Below, piece by piece: positions 52,696-64,000 of a DNA stretch of 64,000 bases (the stretch's first letter is position 1; each line of letters opens with the position of its first letter). The notes under the pieces are model-generated. The model saw nothing but the letters and a program-made list of their open reading frames with translations, did not search any database and was not told where the DNA came from. The stretch comes from Bombyx mori. Lineage: Eukaryota > Arthropoda > Insecta > Lepidoptera > Bombycidae. The position numbers and the translations under genes were made by a program. Location of the stretch: assembly GCF_030269925.1 (NCBI RefSeq), contig NC_085124.1, forward strand, positions 15,500,001 to 15,564,000, read 5' to 3'.

Positions 52696-52757
52696 ACCTC
52701 GTAGGAGGTTCGGCCCTCTACCCGAAAAAAAAAAAAAAAAAAGGGTTATGAAATCCC

Positions 52758-54857
52758 TTTATTTAGAAAATAACTTTTGGTGTATAGTCGACAGGTTAGC
52801 GCGCACTAATATTTGGGCCAGCGGCAAAGTAGAGCTGAGTACGTTAGTCTGACCCGCGGATCTACAGAAGTACTTCACTTCACTTCGGGTTCACTTGTAG
52901 GCAGGTCATCAAAGCTTAGACATAACAATGACCGGCATTCTCTCGACGTTATAGAAGAGAAGTGTGCTTCTCGAGCTGTTTCGAAACTATGAGCGCCGTG
53001 GGCGACGTGATTATTTCCAATGAAAGAAACTAGTATACGGATCGTCTGGTAAAGAGTTCCAAGGATACAGTGTACTGCTACTAATCATTTGTCAGTGTGA
53101 GGCAGTTAAATAAACCATTTGATGGCAGAATTAACTATAACGGCTCACAGCCCACCGCCGTGACGTGTTGACGATTATCGTTTCATTTAGCGTATTATTT
53201 TTGAAGTAATGCAATTTCCTTGATTGACCATGTGCGTGACCGGAATAATCATTTTGTATGCGAGATATAGATGGTGTACAACTCATTTATGGTAATAAGT
53301 GTTAAGTGAGGGCTTAAGTTGTACATTCAAGAAGCCGGTAGCTTCATGTTTATATCCTACTCATCTGCTAGAGTAGGCTGTTCAGTGCTTTTGTCAGTAT
53401 GTGTAAATGTCAGTGAACGCGATAATTATTATTTAATTAAGGTTCTAGTTGGGATGGCTTATTGCTTAATTCAATTGAGAATTGTCAAACACCCTGAGTG
53501 GAAACTGCTAATTCATAAGGAGAGTGCGTCAACGTGGAATATGATTCGAATTACGGTGAACCCGAATGTATTGATAGAATTAATTATTGGCTTGTTATAA
53601 TCATAAGTTGGCGTGCTCCTTTATTAATAAACAATAACACTTTGGAATTTGGGACTGATTAAAAGTGTCCTTTCAATGCGTGATTTCCTCAATACGCGCT
53701 CAAGACCTCTTCAGGCCAGGCAGGATCACGTCTTCATTACGTATACACCTACGTATTAGAATGATAACTTGGTGTTAGGAATTTGCTCAAAGATTACACG
53801 GATTTGTACGGCACGACCCTTTGTACATTAAGTTTCATGCACAGGATAAAATTCAACAGATTTTTCGTCTTCTTATCTACTCAAATCTTCATAATGAATG
53901 TACCTATTTAGGTGTTGTTTTTTGTGCTCGGGCTAATATTTTAACCAAAATATAATATTTAAATAATGAGAACCATTTGGCGCGCATAAAGCTGCGGGCA
54001 CGGGCTCGTTTTCTAATAATGAATATGAAATTTTCCAGCAGATATTTGTAGATTTTTGCAACTTTCTGCACGCACTGTACTCGCATAGTGGCGTGTAAAA
54101 TACTGAAAAGAGCTTGTTTCAGTCCTAATGTAGGATTGACACGAAACCGCGGAAACGGCAGGCAACTCACAGATATGAATCACGCTACAGTCTGTATAAG
54201 TTTTTGAGGCCTATTTTTGGTCTCCATAAATTTGAACACATATTTCTATGATAAGCACAGTAAGCACTGTCTTACTCACCCCGTTCCATTAACTCTGTTC
54301 GAACGTCCTAACAGGCACTGAGCGCTTGGAACACAAGCTAGTCCCAGGGTACTATTTTAGAATCGTTAGGCCTGGCGACCTGCATAATCCCCCATCATCT
54401 GTCAATATAGTCTTCCTACGAAGTAGCGGGCCTTTAGGTCACTTTTCTTTTACTTTCGATTGCGAGTGCTGGCTTGTGGCAGTCTGTTAACGATGTGTTA
54501 AATTTGGTAATGACACACGGTTTCGTTTTAGCAGCAAATTTATTGAAACTAACTGAACAATATTATTTCGTTCTGAAAATATCTCGCGGTGAAAAATGAG
54601 CTCCGAAACCGCCTTCAGTTAGTATTCGGTCTACACTAAGTAATATTATAAATTATTTCAGAACCGTATAACAGGAATATTATCTTTTTAATGAGATTCA
54701 TTTTGCTTTCGGAGCGCAATGAACTTTACATATTATTTCTTTATTTGTAAAGTCAGTGAATGGAAAGATAATTTAGTATATCGGGTATCGTCGAAGATTC
54801 AAATCTCATGGATTGCCTAAAGGTTAGCTCTAAGAAGCTTAAGATGGGATAAATAAT
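52758..54857. other. DNA without a recognised gene
   Basis: AT-rich. The short frames at 53319 and 53904 have no motif or splice context. Confidence 0.45.
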
Positions 54858-55285
54858 TTTTTTTTTCTTTTTTTGCTTAGATGGGTGGACGAGCTCACAG
54901 CCCACCTGGTGTTAAGTGGTTACTGGAACCCATAGACAGCTACAACGTAAATGCATCAGCTACCTTGATATATAAGTTCTAAGGTCTCAGTATAGTTATA
55001 ACGGCTGCCCCAACCTTCAAACCGAAACGCATTGCTGCTTCACGGCCGAAATAGGCAGGGTGATAGTACCGTGCGGACTCACAAGAGGTCCTACCACCAG
55101 TAATTACGCAAATTATAATTTTGCGGGTTTGATTTTTATTACATGATGTTATTCCTTCACCGTGGAAGTCAATCGTGAACATTTGTTGAGTACGTATTTC
55201 ATTAGAAAAATTGGTACCCGCCTGCGGGATTCGAACACCGGTGCATCGCTACATACGAATGCACCGGACGTCTTATCGTTTAGGT
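54858..55285 (-). mobile_element. Bm1 SINE copy, full length
   Basis: T run, then TTGCTTAGATGGGTGGACGA, through the central block and AATTATAATTTTGCGGGTTT, to the tRNA-like head with GGGATTCGAACACCG and TTATCGTTTAGG. Confidence 0.9.
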
Positions 55286-56533
55286 AAGAGAAAGTACCAT
55301 TCGTAGGGCATATAAAACACATTTAATTTATCACTTTTACTAGGAAACGTGTCTTGTACAGTTTCTATTTAATAGACTATTTATCGAAATACTTTGAAGG
55401 TCATTAATTCGAGAACTGTTAGCAGCCGCGTTGCGTAGGATGGTAATGGAATTATTTCAGAATTTGTATCTCTTTATTTTTACCACTAAAATACAATTCT
55501 GCCTATGATATTCTCAGATCCTAATTTGTTACCTAAATATTAACATAAAAATAAACGAGCCACGCGTAACGACTACAATAAAAACTATTATCCGACCAAA
55601 AATAATACGCAATTCGAGCTACCAATTTGTAAAGGTCCGCAGTCAATAAAATGTTTTTTCGGTAGTTCAGAATGAATGTCCGAGCTCTCCCTTGCATACA
55701 TTACCGCGAATATGTACGGCACTGACAAATGTTAGGCATGTATCAAAATCCCGAGTCTCGCGAACCGGTCGTTCTGGGCCGACCCTTTATTTTATTCGCT
55801 CATTGTGTTTTTCCTGTATTGAATTGTTTTAATTTTAGGTTAAGTGATGATCATTTGTTTTTCTGTTTTTAATGGGTTCAGTTCATTTCTTAGTAATGGG
55901 CGTAGTCGCCGCTTTATGTAGACGCCTCCGACCTCGGGCCTCCAGACCATCGTATCCTGGGGGCAGAATTGATTTTCGGTTGGAATCTTCTATATAGACT
56001 AGTTCCGGCAGTAGTCGAAATTCGACTATAATGAATTGGAATTGTAAGTTTGTACACTATTATGATTGTATTTTACACTTCTATAATCACAAATTTCGCC
56101 AAGACTACACTATAAAAAATATTAACAAAGACAAACAATATTTAATCTATTCTCAATTTGACAACAGACGTCAAGAACAAAAGTTTGACAATAAATAGTA
56201 TGCATGCGTGTGTGCGTCAAATACATGGTATGTAGTGTGTGTAATGTTTTCTTTATTGATTTAATGTATCTTTTATGCATTATTTTAAAAAAATATTAGC
56301 ATTGTGCACTTCTTCTCTATATTCTCTATAAGTGTGGAAAATTTCATACTCCTCCGTCCGCGCAATTTTCGTAAAAAGGGATACAAAGTTTTTGCTTCAC
56401 GTATTAATATATAGATATGATATTTGTTGCAAGCAAACCCCGACGAATCTGGCGGTATATTTAAAGCACTTACCGATATCGTCATTGTGTGTGCGGTGTT
56501 GGTGTTTCTTGATGCGATCAAATAATTCTATTC
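55286..56533. other. AT-rich DNA without a recognised gene
   Basis: Nothing beyond short AT-rich frames. Confidence 0.45.
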
Positions 56534-56716
56534 GTCCCGCCTATTTCTGCCGTGAAGCAGTAATGCATTTCGGTTTGAAGGGTGGGGCAGCCGTTGTAAC
56601 TATACTTGAGACCTTAGAACTTATATCTCAAGGTGGGTGGCGTATTTACGTCTTACCACTTAACACCAGGTGGGCTGTGAGCTCGTCCACCCATCTAAGC
56701 AATAAAAAAAAAAGAA
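56534..56716 (+). mobile_element. Bm1 SINE copy with internal deletion
   Basis: CCCGCCTATTTCTGCCGTGA to CCATCTAAGCAATAAAAAAA. About 35 bases are missing after GCGTATTTACGTC. Confidence 0.85.
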
Positions 56717-57149
56717 AATCTGCAGACTAAAGTCATGCTCAGCTCACATAACATGCAGATGAGCTCACGTCGCACCACGCGTTAAGCGGCTACCGGAGCT
56801 CACAAACATCTCAACAGCGCACGCACACCTGTTTCGTCTCATAAATAGGCAGGATCGTGACTAGTTTCTGTTGACAATGTATCCAATTCACTATTTATTA
56901 CAATAACATCCACAGTACAGTAAAAATATATGTTTTCTTTCCTTCAAAAACAATGCGCAGAGTTTTTCAATCGGAGCTAAATTCGATTAATCTTGTTATT
57001 TTTAGTCGGACTAGTCGCATTGAGTGTTTTGAACAAAAATATGTGTCCAAATAAAGGAGTTAATACTAAAAAGGAAAAATGTTTTTTTAAATTAAACGTT
57101 ATTTAGTAAAACTCATTAGAGATCTCATACACGCTAGCTCGTGGACACA

Positions 57150-57407
57150 TTTTATTTTTTATTTTTTTTATTGCCTAGATGTGTGGACGAGCTCACAGCC
57201 CATCTCGTGTTTAGTGGTTACTGGAGCCCATAGACATCTACAACGTAAATGCGCCACACACCTTGAGATATAAGTTCTAAAGTCTCAGTATAGTTACAAC
57301 GGCTACCCTACCCTTCACACCCAAACGCATTACTGCTTCACGGCAGAAATAGGCAGGGTGGTGGTACCTACCCGTGCGGACTCACAACAGGTCCTACCAC
57401 CAGTAAA
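57150..57407 (-). mobile_element. Bm1 SINE copy
   Basis: TTTATTGCCTAGATGTGTGG through ACTCACAACAGGTCCTACCA. Confidence 0.88.
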
Positions 57408-57699
57408 AGTATTTTACTGGATCATTACTGATTCTTTACATTCGTACACTGTTTTTAATTATTTTCGAAGAGAGACAAGCCCTTAGCCTTCATCGTGGTG
57501 AATAGTCGTCGTTGTTCATGGATACCAACATTGCCTCTGTCGCACGAGCGTCTTTGCACAGCCAAGCGCAAGCTTCCTTTAACATATCCACAGCTGTAGG
57601 GTTACACAAGCCTAAAAAGCAGTCAGAAGCGCTGTTTTAATGTTTTCTCGTATAAAGTCGAATAAGCGCCCAAATTAATTCAAAAAATTCATATTTTTT

Positions 57700-57915
57700 T
57701 ACTTATAAGTTATAACGGTACGAGTAACGCCATCTGTCGTTAAAAAGTAGAAATGGATATCAAAACATCTAGTACTATCCGAAATATTCTGGAAAATTGT
57801 AGACTTGTCGTATCGATCATAAAAGCGTTGCAAAGACGACATTAAGGCAATGATCAGTTCTAATTGAAGCGACACATCGAAAGGATCAGCTGAAGCGAAG
57901 TGAAGTAGTACATTT
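57700..57915 (-). repeat. Diverged relative of the solo LTR at 3287
   Basis: Its reverse complement shares with 3400-3650 the features CTTCGCTTCAG near the start, AGAATATT in the middle, and CAGATGGCGTTA followed by CGTACCG near the end. The ends are degraded and no target duplication is visible. Confidence 0.45.
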
Positions 57916-59323
57916 TGAAATTGTATTTTATTTATTTATGTACACACAGAAAAGAAGACATAGTACAGAGTAATAGGAAAATTATGTACAAAGGCGCTGC
58001 TTATTTCTTTAAGAAATCTCTTCCAACAGACCTGCGAGAGGATTATGAGAATAATAATAAAAAGTGATAAGTGTGTGTAGAACAAATAACACATAACTAA
58101 AATAACAAATACACCTAATTGTACCTTGATAATTAAATTGAGTTTTATTTGTATTTCGGTGAAAGTTATTTTTTATTCCGAGCCCCAGTGCGTAAATATA
58201 TATAAATGAATTAACTGAAAACCAATCCGAATCACACATTGTAATTGATTCAACACATTATTGTCGAACTTACGTAGCGTCGCTTTACTTCTATTAAATA
58301 CTCCGAGGCTATGATTGCTAGTATAACTTAAGTAATATTATGTGAGTGGTAGAATTTCTCGTTTGAAATATTGTCTCTTGACGGGAACGAGATAAGACGA
58401 TAGCTGCATGACAGTAATGTATCGAGTTTCGTTTTCTGCATTTGTTACATTCTGATACTATGTATAATATTAAGCAAAAATGTTGTTATTTTACTAAGTA
58501 GGTCAACAGGGATTTAGATGTAGCTGTGGTTTACATATGGCATTCGATTGAGGTCGCAAGATATTAATGGGCCGCGTTTGAAATCGCTTAGATTTTATTA
58601 TTGTTATTTTCGGGAAAATATCGTTACAAAAATCATCGTAGCACTCATGCAACCGATTATTATTTCCACAACGTTACGTTCTGATATGAAGATGCTCGTT
58701 ATTTTCTTAGCGCTATAACATATGCTTCTTCAACAGATGTTTGAATGCTTGGTGGTACCGTTGGCTTTGCCGATACGGTGGCCACTTATGATACGGTCTT
58801 GAATGTGTCTGTTTTTAAAAACATCGGAGCTATTGCCAGCTGGACGTGTTGTTAGCCTCAAATAAAATGTATCCTTTGAATAAACTTAATTAAGGAACTA
58901 AGCCTGGCTTTATTTTAATCTAAATACTAAATCTAGTTATGGATATAACATATGATACGTATAGTATTTAGTATAGTAGTATACGTATCGTAGTTATTCT
59001 ATAAAATTTCATTATTTTCTAGTTGAATCTATTTGCATAAGGAAAAAGGTCATTTGGGAGAAGTTCCAATATGGAAAGTAATCTGGCTTGGATAGGGTAA
59101 CCATAACTCGATTTAAAAAAACTATCTTATTATCTTTTACTTGGCTGTGTGGTATCGATCAGCAACCTTAGCACCCCAGGTCTCCGAGGATTTAAAAGAC
59201 AACTTAGATGTACCGCGATAAATGCGGAGCACAGTTCTCTGAATGTTATACAAATTTTATACAATTATCAATTGGTATTTATTAGTGACAGGGCGTATTG
59301 TAAGCCACAAGAGAAAGTACCCC
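57916..59323. other. AT-rich DNA without a recognised gene
   Basis: No repeat family or coding signal recognised. Confidence 0.45.
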
Positions 59324-59515
59324 CGCCCATTTCTGCTCCGAATCCATCATGGGTCCCGGTTTGAAAGGTGGGCCAGATTTTATAAAACACAATTGAGGCC
59401 TCGACTTCTAGCTCATGGCCATGACGGCGTTTATGTGTCTATGGGCTCCAAAGACCACTGTACACCAACCCACTGTCGGTCCAGAGCTCGTTTATCCATC
59501 TACGTCAAAAAAAGA
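59324..59515 (+). mobile_element. Bm1 SINE copy, old
   Basis: CCGCCCATTTCTGCTCCGAA, then CCCGGTTTGAAAGGTGGGCC, then TGTGTCTATGGGCTCCAAAG, ending CATCTACGTCAAAAAAA. Confidence 0.65.
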
Positions 59516-60201
59516 GCTTACATTTTTTAGATAGTTTAAGATTTCGATACCATGTGAGGTAACAATACTTTATTAATAATTATTTCATTTAGGTTTTCCA
59601 ATAGGAGATCTATCTACACAATGAAAATCTTTATTTGGTAAGAACAATCCAAATTGTAATTGGTTGTAAATTAAGTAGGTACTCTATAAATTCGTCAAAG
59701 ATAAAAATTCACAAGTAACTTTTATACTTGAAAGGTTCTCATTGGAATTCAGAACGGTCGAATTTGAGGATCACAATCTTCAAATCAACAAATTAAAATC
59801 TCGAGTTCGGTGACCCCGACGCGGTACATTCTTCGGCATGTCCTTCGAAAACAAACCCGTCATCGCAATTATTTTTATTTAATTAAGGCAACTACTTTAT
59901 GCGTCATTATCGCCGTGTTTCTGTGTGTACCATATCAAATTGGGCCCGTTTGTTTGCTGTAGTCAAGTACTCAACACTAAGCGCGATCTAGATTTGCTGT
60001 TCTGCAATTCAAATCAATCGCACTGCACAGCGCTGTCCCCGTTTGTTCTGGAGATCACACATATACAGAGTATCCGACTGCGGAACGTTGATATACTAAC
60101 TAAACGTACCACAGAGGAGTTAGTTAGCTACTTACGTGTTCGGTCCAAATCACTGTGGTAATTATATCTGCCCTAAAGTAGGCATTAGTTTCAGTTAAAG
60201 A

Positions 60202-60445
60202 TTTTTTTTATTGCCCTTGTAGGCAGACGAGTATACGGCCCACGGTAAGTGGTTACCCTCGCCCATGGACTTCAGCAATGCCAGAGGCAGAGCCAAGCCG
60301 TTGCCTACCGCTTAATACTCTCCACAAGCCTCGTTCGAAGAAGGACAAGCGCTCGGGAAACACCGTGGAGGGGAGCTCATTCCATAGCCGGATGGTACGT
60401 GACAAAGAGAAAGAAGAAGCAGTTCGAGGGACATTCATATTCATG
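60202..60445 (-). mobile_element. LINE ORF2 end and 3' tail fragment
   Basis: The tail TTTATTGCCCTTGTAGGCAG, then on the minus strand RTIRLWNELPSTVFPERLSF, the same family as 2132-2725. Confidence 0.7.
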
Positions 60446-60849
60446 CTTGGCCATTCACTTCATAGAGTTATGTTGAACCGATGATCGGCTCTTTAAAATC
60501 GTTAAATGTCCGAGGCCTAATTACAAATCGTGGTGACATCACAAGCGGTCGATTTAAACGTTATTTAATGAAGATTTATCTAGCTCCGTGCGCTACGGAT
60601 TTACTCCGCCAATGAATATTCTAGTTAGTTGCTATCTTCGGGTAAAGTGACACTTCATTTAATTTTATACTACCCTATGCAGTCCTTTAAGAAATATTAA
60701 AATCATTCATAATTATGTATATTTATGGATCTTTTGTGTGTATTGAAATGAAGTATTGTGTGACAGTTTAGTCTGCAGGACCCAACGAATGCTATTATAG
60801 TTATTCCCTGCCCGTGGTGACACCAGGCTTTTACTGATGATGCGGCAGG

Positions 60850-60990
60850 CAGATAGCGGTAGGTAGTGGCTTGGATTAGTAGGCAGCGGCTTGGCTCTGC
60901 CTTTGGCATTGCTGACGTCCATGACCGACAGTAACCAATCGCCATCAGGTGGGCCGTATGCTCATCTGCCTACACGGACAATAAAAAAAA
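60850..60990 (+). mobile_element. LINE 3' tail fragment
   Basis: GTAGGCAGCGGCTTGGCTCT through ATCAGGTGGGCCGTATGCTC, ending GACAATAAAAAAAA. An inverted partner to 60202-60445. Confidence 0.65.
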
Positions 60991-62549
60991 TACTATTCAC
61001 TATCGTGACAGATAATTAGACCTCATCTGTCACCTATTAATATGTTCCACGTAGTGTTTGCATTCTCCGGTCACAGACGTCCGCTATTTTCGCAACCAAT
61101 ACTTTTAAAAGTTTGATATATACGTATATATTTTTATATTATATTATATACTTCATATTATATATCGATTGCAGGTCCAATATCAGATGCGTCTAAGAAA
61201 GTATTCTTCAAACGGATAGAACAAAAACCCGAAACTCGGAACAAAAAAAAACAAAAAACAAAACAAATCTTTGATCAGCTAAGCCCGGTGACCCGACGTC
61301 TGCGAAGTTCGTTTAAATACGAATTTTAAACTAGTCGAGAGATCAAGCTACATTGGTTATCTGATATTCCTTATTCGAGGGATCAGTAGGTAGATTCCGT
61401 GCAAAATATCCGGAACAGAATTTGACACCGGCCTGATATCGACACATTTCGGTTTTTTGATGTTGGTTTAGTGTGGATACTATTATTGTAATGTGCTTAA
61501 TAAGATAAAGTCTTAAAGTTATTAATAGACAAACTGACCTTAGGTTATTGAATTTAATCTCAACAAGAAAGACAATCTCTGAATTAACTACATACACATG
61601 CAGTTTTATATACAATTTTCAAAGTTGGAAATAGATTGGCTAATGAAATGGTAATTTTGGGTTTTTTCTTCTGTTACTGTCTGTAGTAGTATTAAAGTGT
61701 GAAGTCACCGGGAGAATTCAAACCACATAAAGCAATTACAACTATTTCACATTTAAGATAAATATTGAGCACTTAGCGGTCACACTAAGCTGGAAGTTAA
61801 ACAGGAGCCCGGCGCCATTACTTTGACATTATATCTAAAAGCTGCAATCAAATGTTTTTTAAGATTTTTTAAAATATGACTGCATTGAGTTAACAGAAGA
61901 TCTGGCAGCTTTAAACGCGCGTTATTTTTTAAGTTTTCCCGGGATCCGTGCAAACGAATCACAATAATATATTTTATTTAGACTTTTAATCTAAAGCTAT
62001 TGTATAAAGTTTGTGTGGTTCCTGTGTACAATGTAGAGAGTGCTGACTGCGGTCTTTGTGTCACGTAATAGGAGTGTCTGAGTCCTTTGTCCAGCTATAA
62101 CTGGGTACCTCGTACTGTATAACCAACTTCGAAACTGTTTGGAATAGTTTTGTTCTATTGCAAAAATTATTTTGTTATTGCGTTGATTAGCTAAAACATT
62201 ATACCGTTATGATTCATATTAATGAGCTCGTGCTTTAGTAAATCAATTGAGTTCTTCTTGATCGCAACTGATCTTATAACTGGCAGCTTCACTCATCACC
62301 GCCGTCGAGTTCGTCTTTACTTCGTCGAACATCTGACATAGCGTACTGTCATTTCTAAGAGTTACTTATTTCCCTGTATCTAAAAAACAATCATGCTCTA
62401 AAATCTGCTGTACTTCCTTGACATAATGTGTTTTTTATAAATGAGATTTTTGGGAGATACTTCTGAATATTTGCCCGAACGATCCCGTCAACCAGTAGAC
62501 AAGAAGCTATTCTACCAAGAGTGCAAACGACTGAGATGAAATTTGACCT
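60991..62549. other. AT-rich DNA without a recognised gene
   Basis: A purine-rich GAACAAAAAAAAACAAAAAAC tract lies near 61235-61265. No coding signal. Confidence 0.4.
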
Positions 62550-62551
62550 TA

Positions 62552-63560
62552 CTAGGCTGCACTAAAAGTATCGGGAATGGAATGCTGAGTTTCAACGTGG
62601 ACGTGTCAAGCTCAGTGATGATCCCCGTCAAGGTCGTCCAAAAACTGCAGTCACCCAAGAAAACGTTGATGCTGTGCGTAAGCTGATTGAGGAAGATTGA
62701 CATGTGACATACCGCGAAATTCAGGCAACTTTAGACATTGGCATGAGTCAAATACAAATAATCTTGCATGAACAATTAGGTGTAAAAAAGTTGTTTTCCC
62801 GATGGATACCGCATTCGCTCTGTGAAGAGCAAAAAGCGGCTCGCGTTACTTGGTGCGTCAGAACTCTCGAAAGATTCCACGCAGGATCCTCAAATGCTGT
62901 ATACAACATTGTATCAGGTGACGAATCCTGGATATACGCGTACGAACCCGAAACAAAAAACCAGTCACGAGTTTGGGTGTTCGAAAATGAGTTAAAGCCA
63001 ACAAAAATTGTTCGTTCACGGAGTGTTGCAAAAAAAATGGTGGCCACGTTTGTCACCAAAACCGGCCATGTTACGACTATTCCTCTTGAGGGACAAAGAA
63101 CGGCTAATGCAGAATGGTATGCTAGCATTTGTTTGCCACAGGTCGTTTCTGAACTCCGTAAAGAGAACTGCAACCGCCGCATCATCCTCCATCACGACAA
63201 TGCGAGTTCTCACACCGCGCACAGAACAAAAGAGTTTTTAGAGCAAGAAAACATAGAATTATTAGACCATCCGCCGTACAGCCCCGACCTAAGCCCTAAT
63301 GATTTCTATACTTTTCCTAAAATAAAGAATAAATTGCGTGGACAGAGATTTTCATCACCTGAAGAAGCTGTGGACGCCTACAAAACGGCCATTTTGGAGA
63401 CCCCAACTTCCGAATGGAATGGTTGCTTCAATGATTGGTTCCATCGTATGGAAAAATGTGTCAAATTTCGCGGAGAATACTTCGAAAAGCAATAAATACA
63501 TTTTTAAATAGTAATGTTGTGTCACTTCGTTAATTCCCGAAATTTTCAGTGCCGCCCTCG
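62552..63560 (+). mobile_element. mariner element with 5' internal deletion
   Basis: TA lies at each edge (62550-62551 and 63561-63562). The left end CTAGGCTGCACTAAAAGTAT and the right end (reverse complement CGAGGGCGGCACTGAAAATT) are related inverted repeats. The left repeat runs straight into transposase codons at about 62578 (EWNAEFQRGR), so the 5' UTR and the first part of the transposase are deleted. Confidence 0.75.
62578..63495 (+). pseudogene. mariner (DD34D) transposase, N-terminally truncated with one stop
   Basis: The frame reads GRVKLSDDPRQGRPKTAVTQ, then a TGA at 62698-62700, then TYREIQATLDIGMSQIQIIL to the end without further breaks (262 residues after the stop). The catalytic triad is intact: Asp in SGDESWIYAYE, Asp in LHHDNASSHTA, and Asp in SPDLSPNDFY, with 34 residues between the last two. 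The downstream frame ends FRGEYFEKQ and TAA, 65 bases from the right end. It has decayed much less than the other mariners here, but lacks the N-terminal DNA-binding part. Confidence 0.8.
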
Positions 63561-63929
63561 TAGTATAGTTGTCAATGGGTGACAGTAATGGCTGAGAGCT
63601 AAGTTCTGGTGTCCCGTCGGCTAGTCAATTCATCCGTCTTCGGCGCTCCATGAATTCCTTTGGACACATATTACATTTTATTCTTAAATTATTTTGTTAT
63701 CGTATCCTTGAATTTTTTTTTTGTTACAACGTGTCTCTTATAGAACATTTAGAATTGGGCAATACTTTATTGCTTCATCAGTTACGGTTAGACTGTTACC
63801 ATTTGCGATCGTTTGAAGTACAATTTTAAACGTGCAATAGCAACAAAAGTTATTTTGATTCAAAATTAAATAAACTGTAAAGGCGCATCTACGTAAAGTC
63901 TCACGGTCAACCGTTTGATACATCGTCAG

Positions 63930-64000
63930 GTGTACGTGATCCAGCCGCCGTGTTATTTGCCGGCGCCGTCACCGGACCGGAGACGGGCCGCGGTGCGCGC
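63930..64000 (+). CDS. Possible exon at the window edge
   Basis: After CATCGTCAG the composition turns sharply GC-rich and a frame stays open to the edge: VYVIQPPCYLPAPSPDRRRA. This is like the GC-rich exons of the CEP164-like gene. The minus strand is also open here. No homology recognised. Confidence 0.25.
   Translation, partial: MYVIQPPCYLPAPSPDRRRAAVR

Larger units (their letters stand above)
45767..52742 (+). mobile_element. Complete R1-clade non-LTR retrotransposon
   Basis: About 6.98 kb between perfect 15-bp direct repeats GGGTTATGAAATCCC (45752-45766 and 52743-52757). Structure: 5' UTR of 838 bp, ORF1 46605-48965, ORF2 48965-52210, 3' UTR of about 515 bp, and 18 A residues (52725-52742). 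ORF1 with three zinc knuckles and ORF2 with APE-type endonuclease plus RT place it in the R1 clade (R1, TRAS, SART, Waldo and relatives). The TAATG overlap of the ORFs is the arrangement known from silkworm SART1. Neither ORF has a stop or frameshift. High GC relative to the flanks is a property of the element. Confidence 0.9.

Noticed and set aside
59925..60161. 78-residue frame as a host exon
   Set aside because: No acceptor/donor pair that frames it convincingly and no motif recognised.
1..64000. CRISPR arrays, operons, Shine-Dalgarno sites
   Set aside because: The window is a moth nuclear genome. Tandem repeats present are microsatellite, minisatellite or transposon repeats, without repeat-spacer structure.

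Overview
The window is nuclear DNA of a silkworm (Bombyx mori or a very close relative such as B. mandarina). The main evidence is about twenty copies of the Bombyx Bm1 SINE, together with jockey-, RTE- and R1-type LINEs, a Ty3/Gypsy element, and Tc1/mariner and Harbinger-like DNA transposons. Host genes are split into short, GC-rich exons inside AT-rich introns, so most long open frames here belong to transposons or are shadows.

Two host genes can be assembled by joining exons in phase. The first (+ strand, 1 to about 9157, 5' end outside the window) encodes the coiled-coil C-terminal part of a CEP164-like centriolar/ciliary protein. It has about 13 exons, an Ala/Pro minisatellite inside one exon, and two possible last exons. 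The second (- strand, 28556 to 13744) is a small Ig-domain gene of five coding exons. These add up to exactly 672 nt (223 residues): signal peptide, one Ig domain resembling the beaten-path type, and a short hydrophobic C-terminus like a GPI signal. The two genes converge tail to tail.

The introns of the Ig gene carry much of the mobile DNA. Intron 3 holds a 5.86-kb Gypsy composite with three LTRs (15039-20902) and a 778-bp element with 34-bp inverted ends (21452-22229). Intron 1 holds an RTE fragment, a Bm1 and a Tc1/mariner relic (25174-26447). Between the two genes are a Harbinger-like non-autonomous element (12158-12837) and a 172-bp MITE (13280-13451). An intron of the CEP164-like gene contains a LINE fragment abutting a solo LTR with a 4-bp target duplication (3287-3651).

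From 28.6 kb to the end there is no confident host gene. The dominant feature is a complete R1-clade non-LTR retrotransposon (45767-52742). Both ORFs are intact, they overlap as TAATG, the element ends in 18 A residues, and it has a perfect 15-bp target duplication. A second, 5'-truncated relative lies at about 305-557. The rest is Bm1 copies (one nested in another at 34769-35345), LINE tails, a roughly 375-bp CT/TCTTTC microsatellite (40830-41205), two mariner relics, and AT-rich DNA in which I see nothing. The last 70 bases turn GC-rich and may begin an exon of another gene.

The most unusual objects are the three-LTR Gypsy composite, whose two internal units carry different rearrangements while its outer LTRs look identical, and the apparently intact R1-clade element with a 3' hairpin whose shape is kept in the diverged relic.
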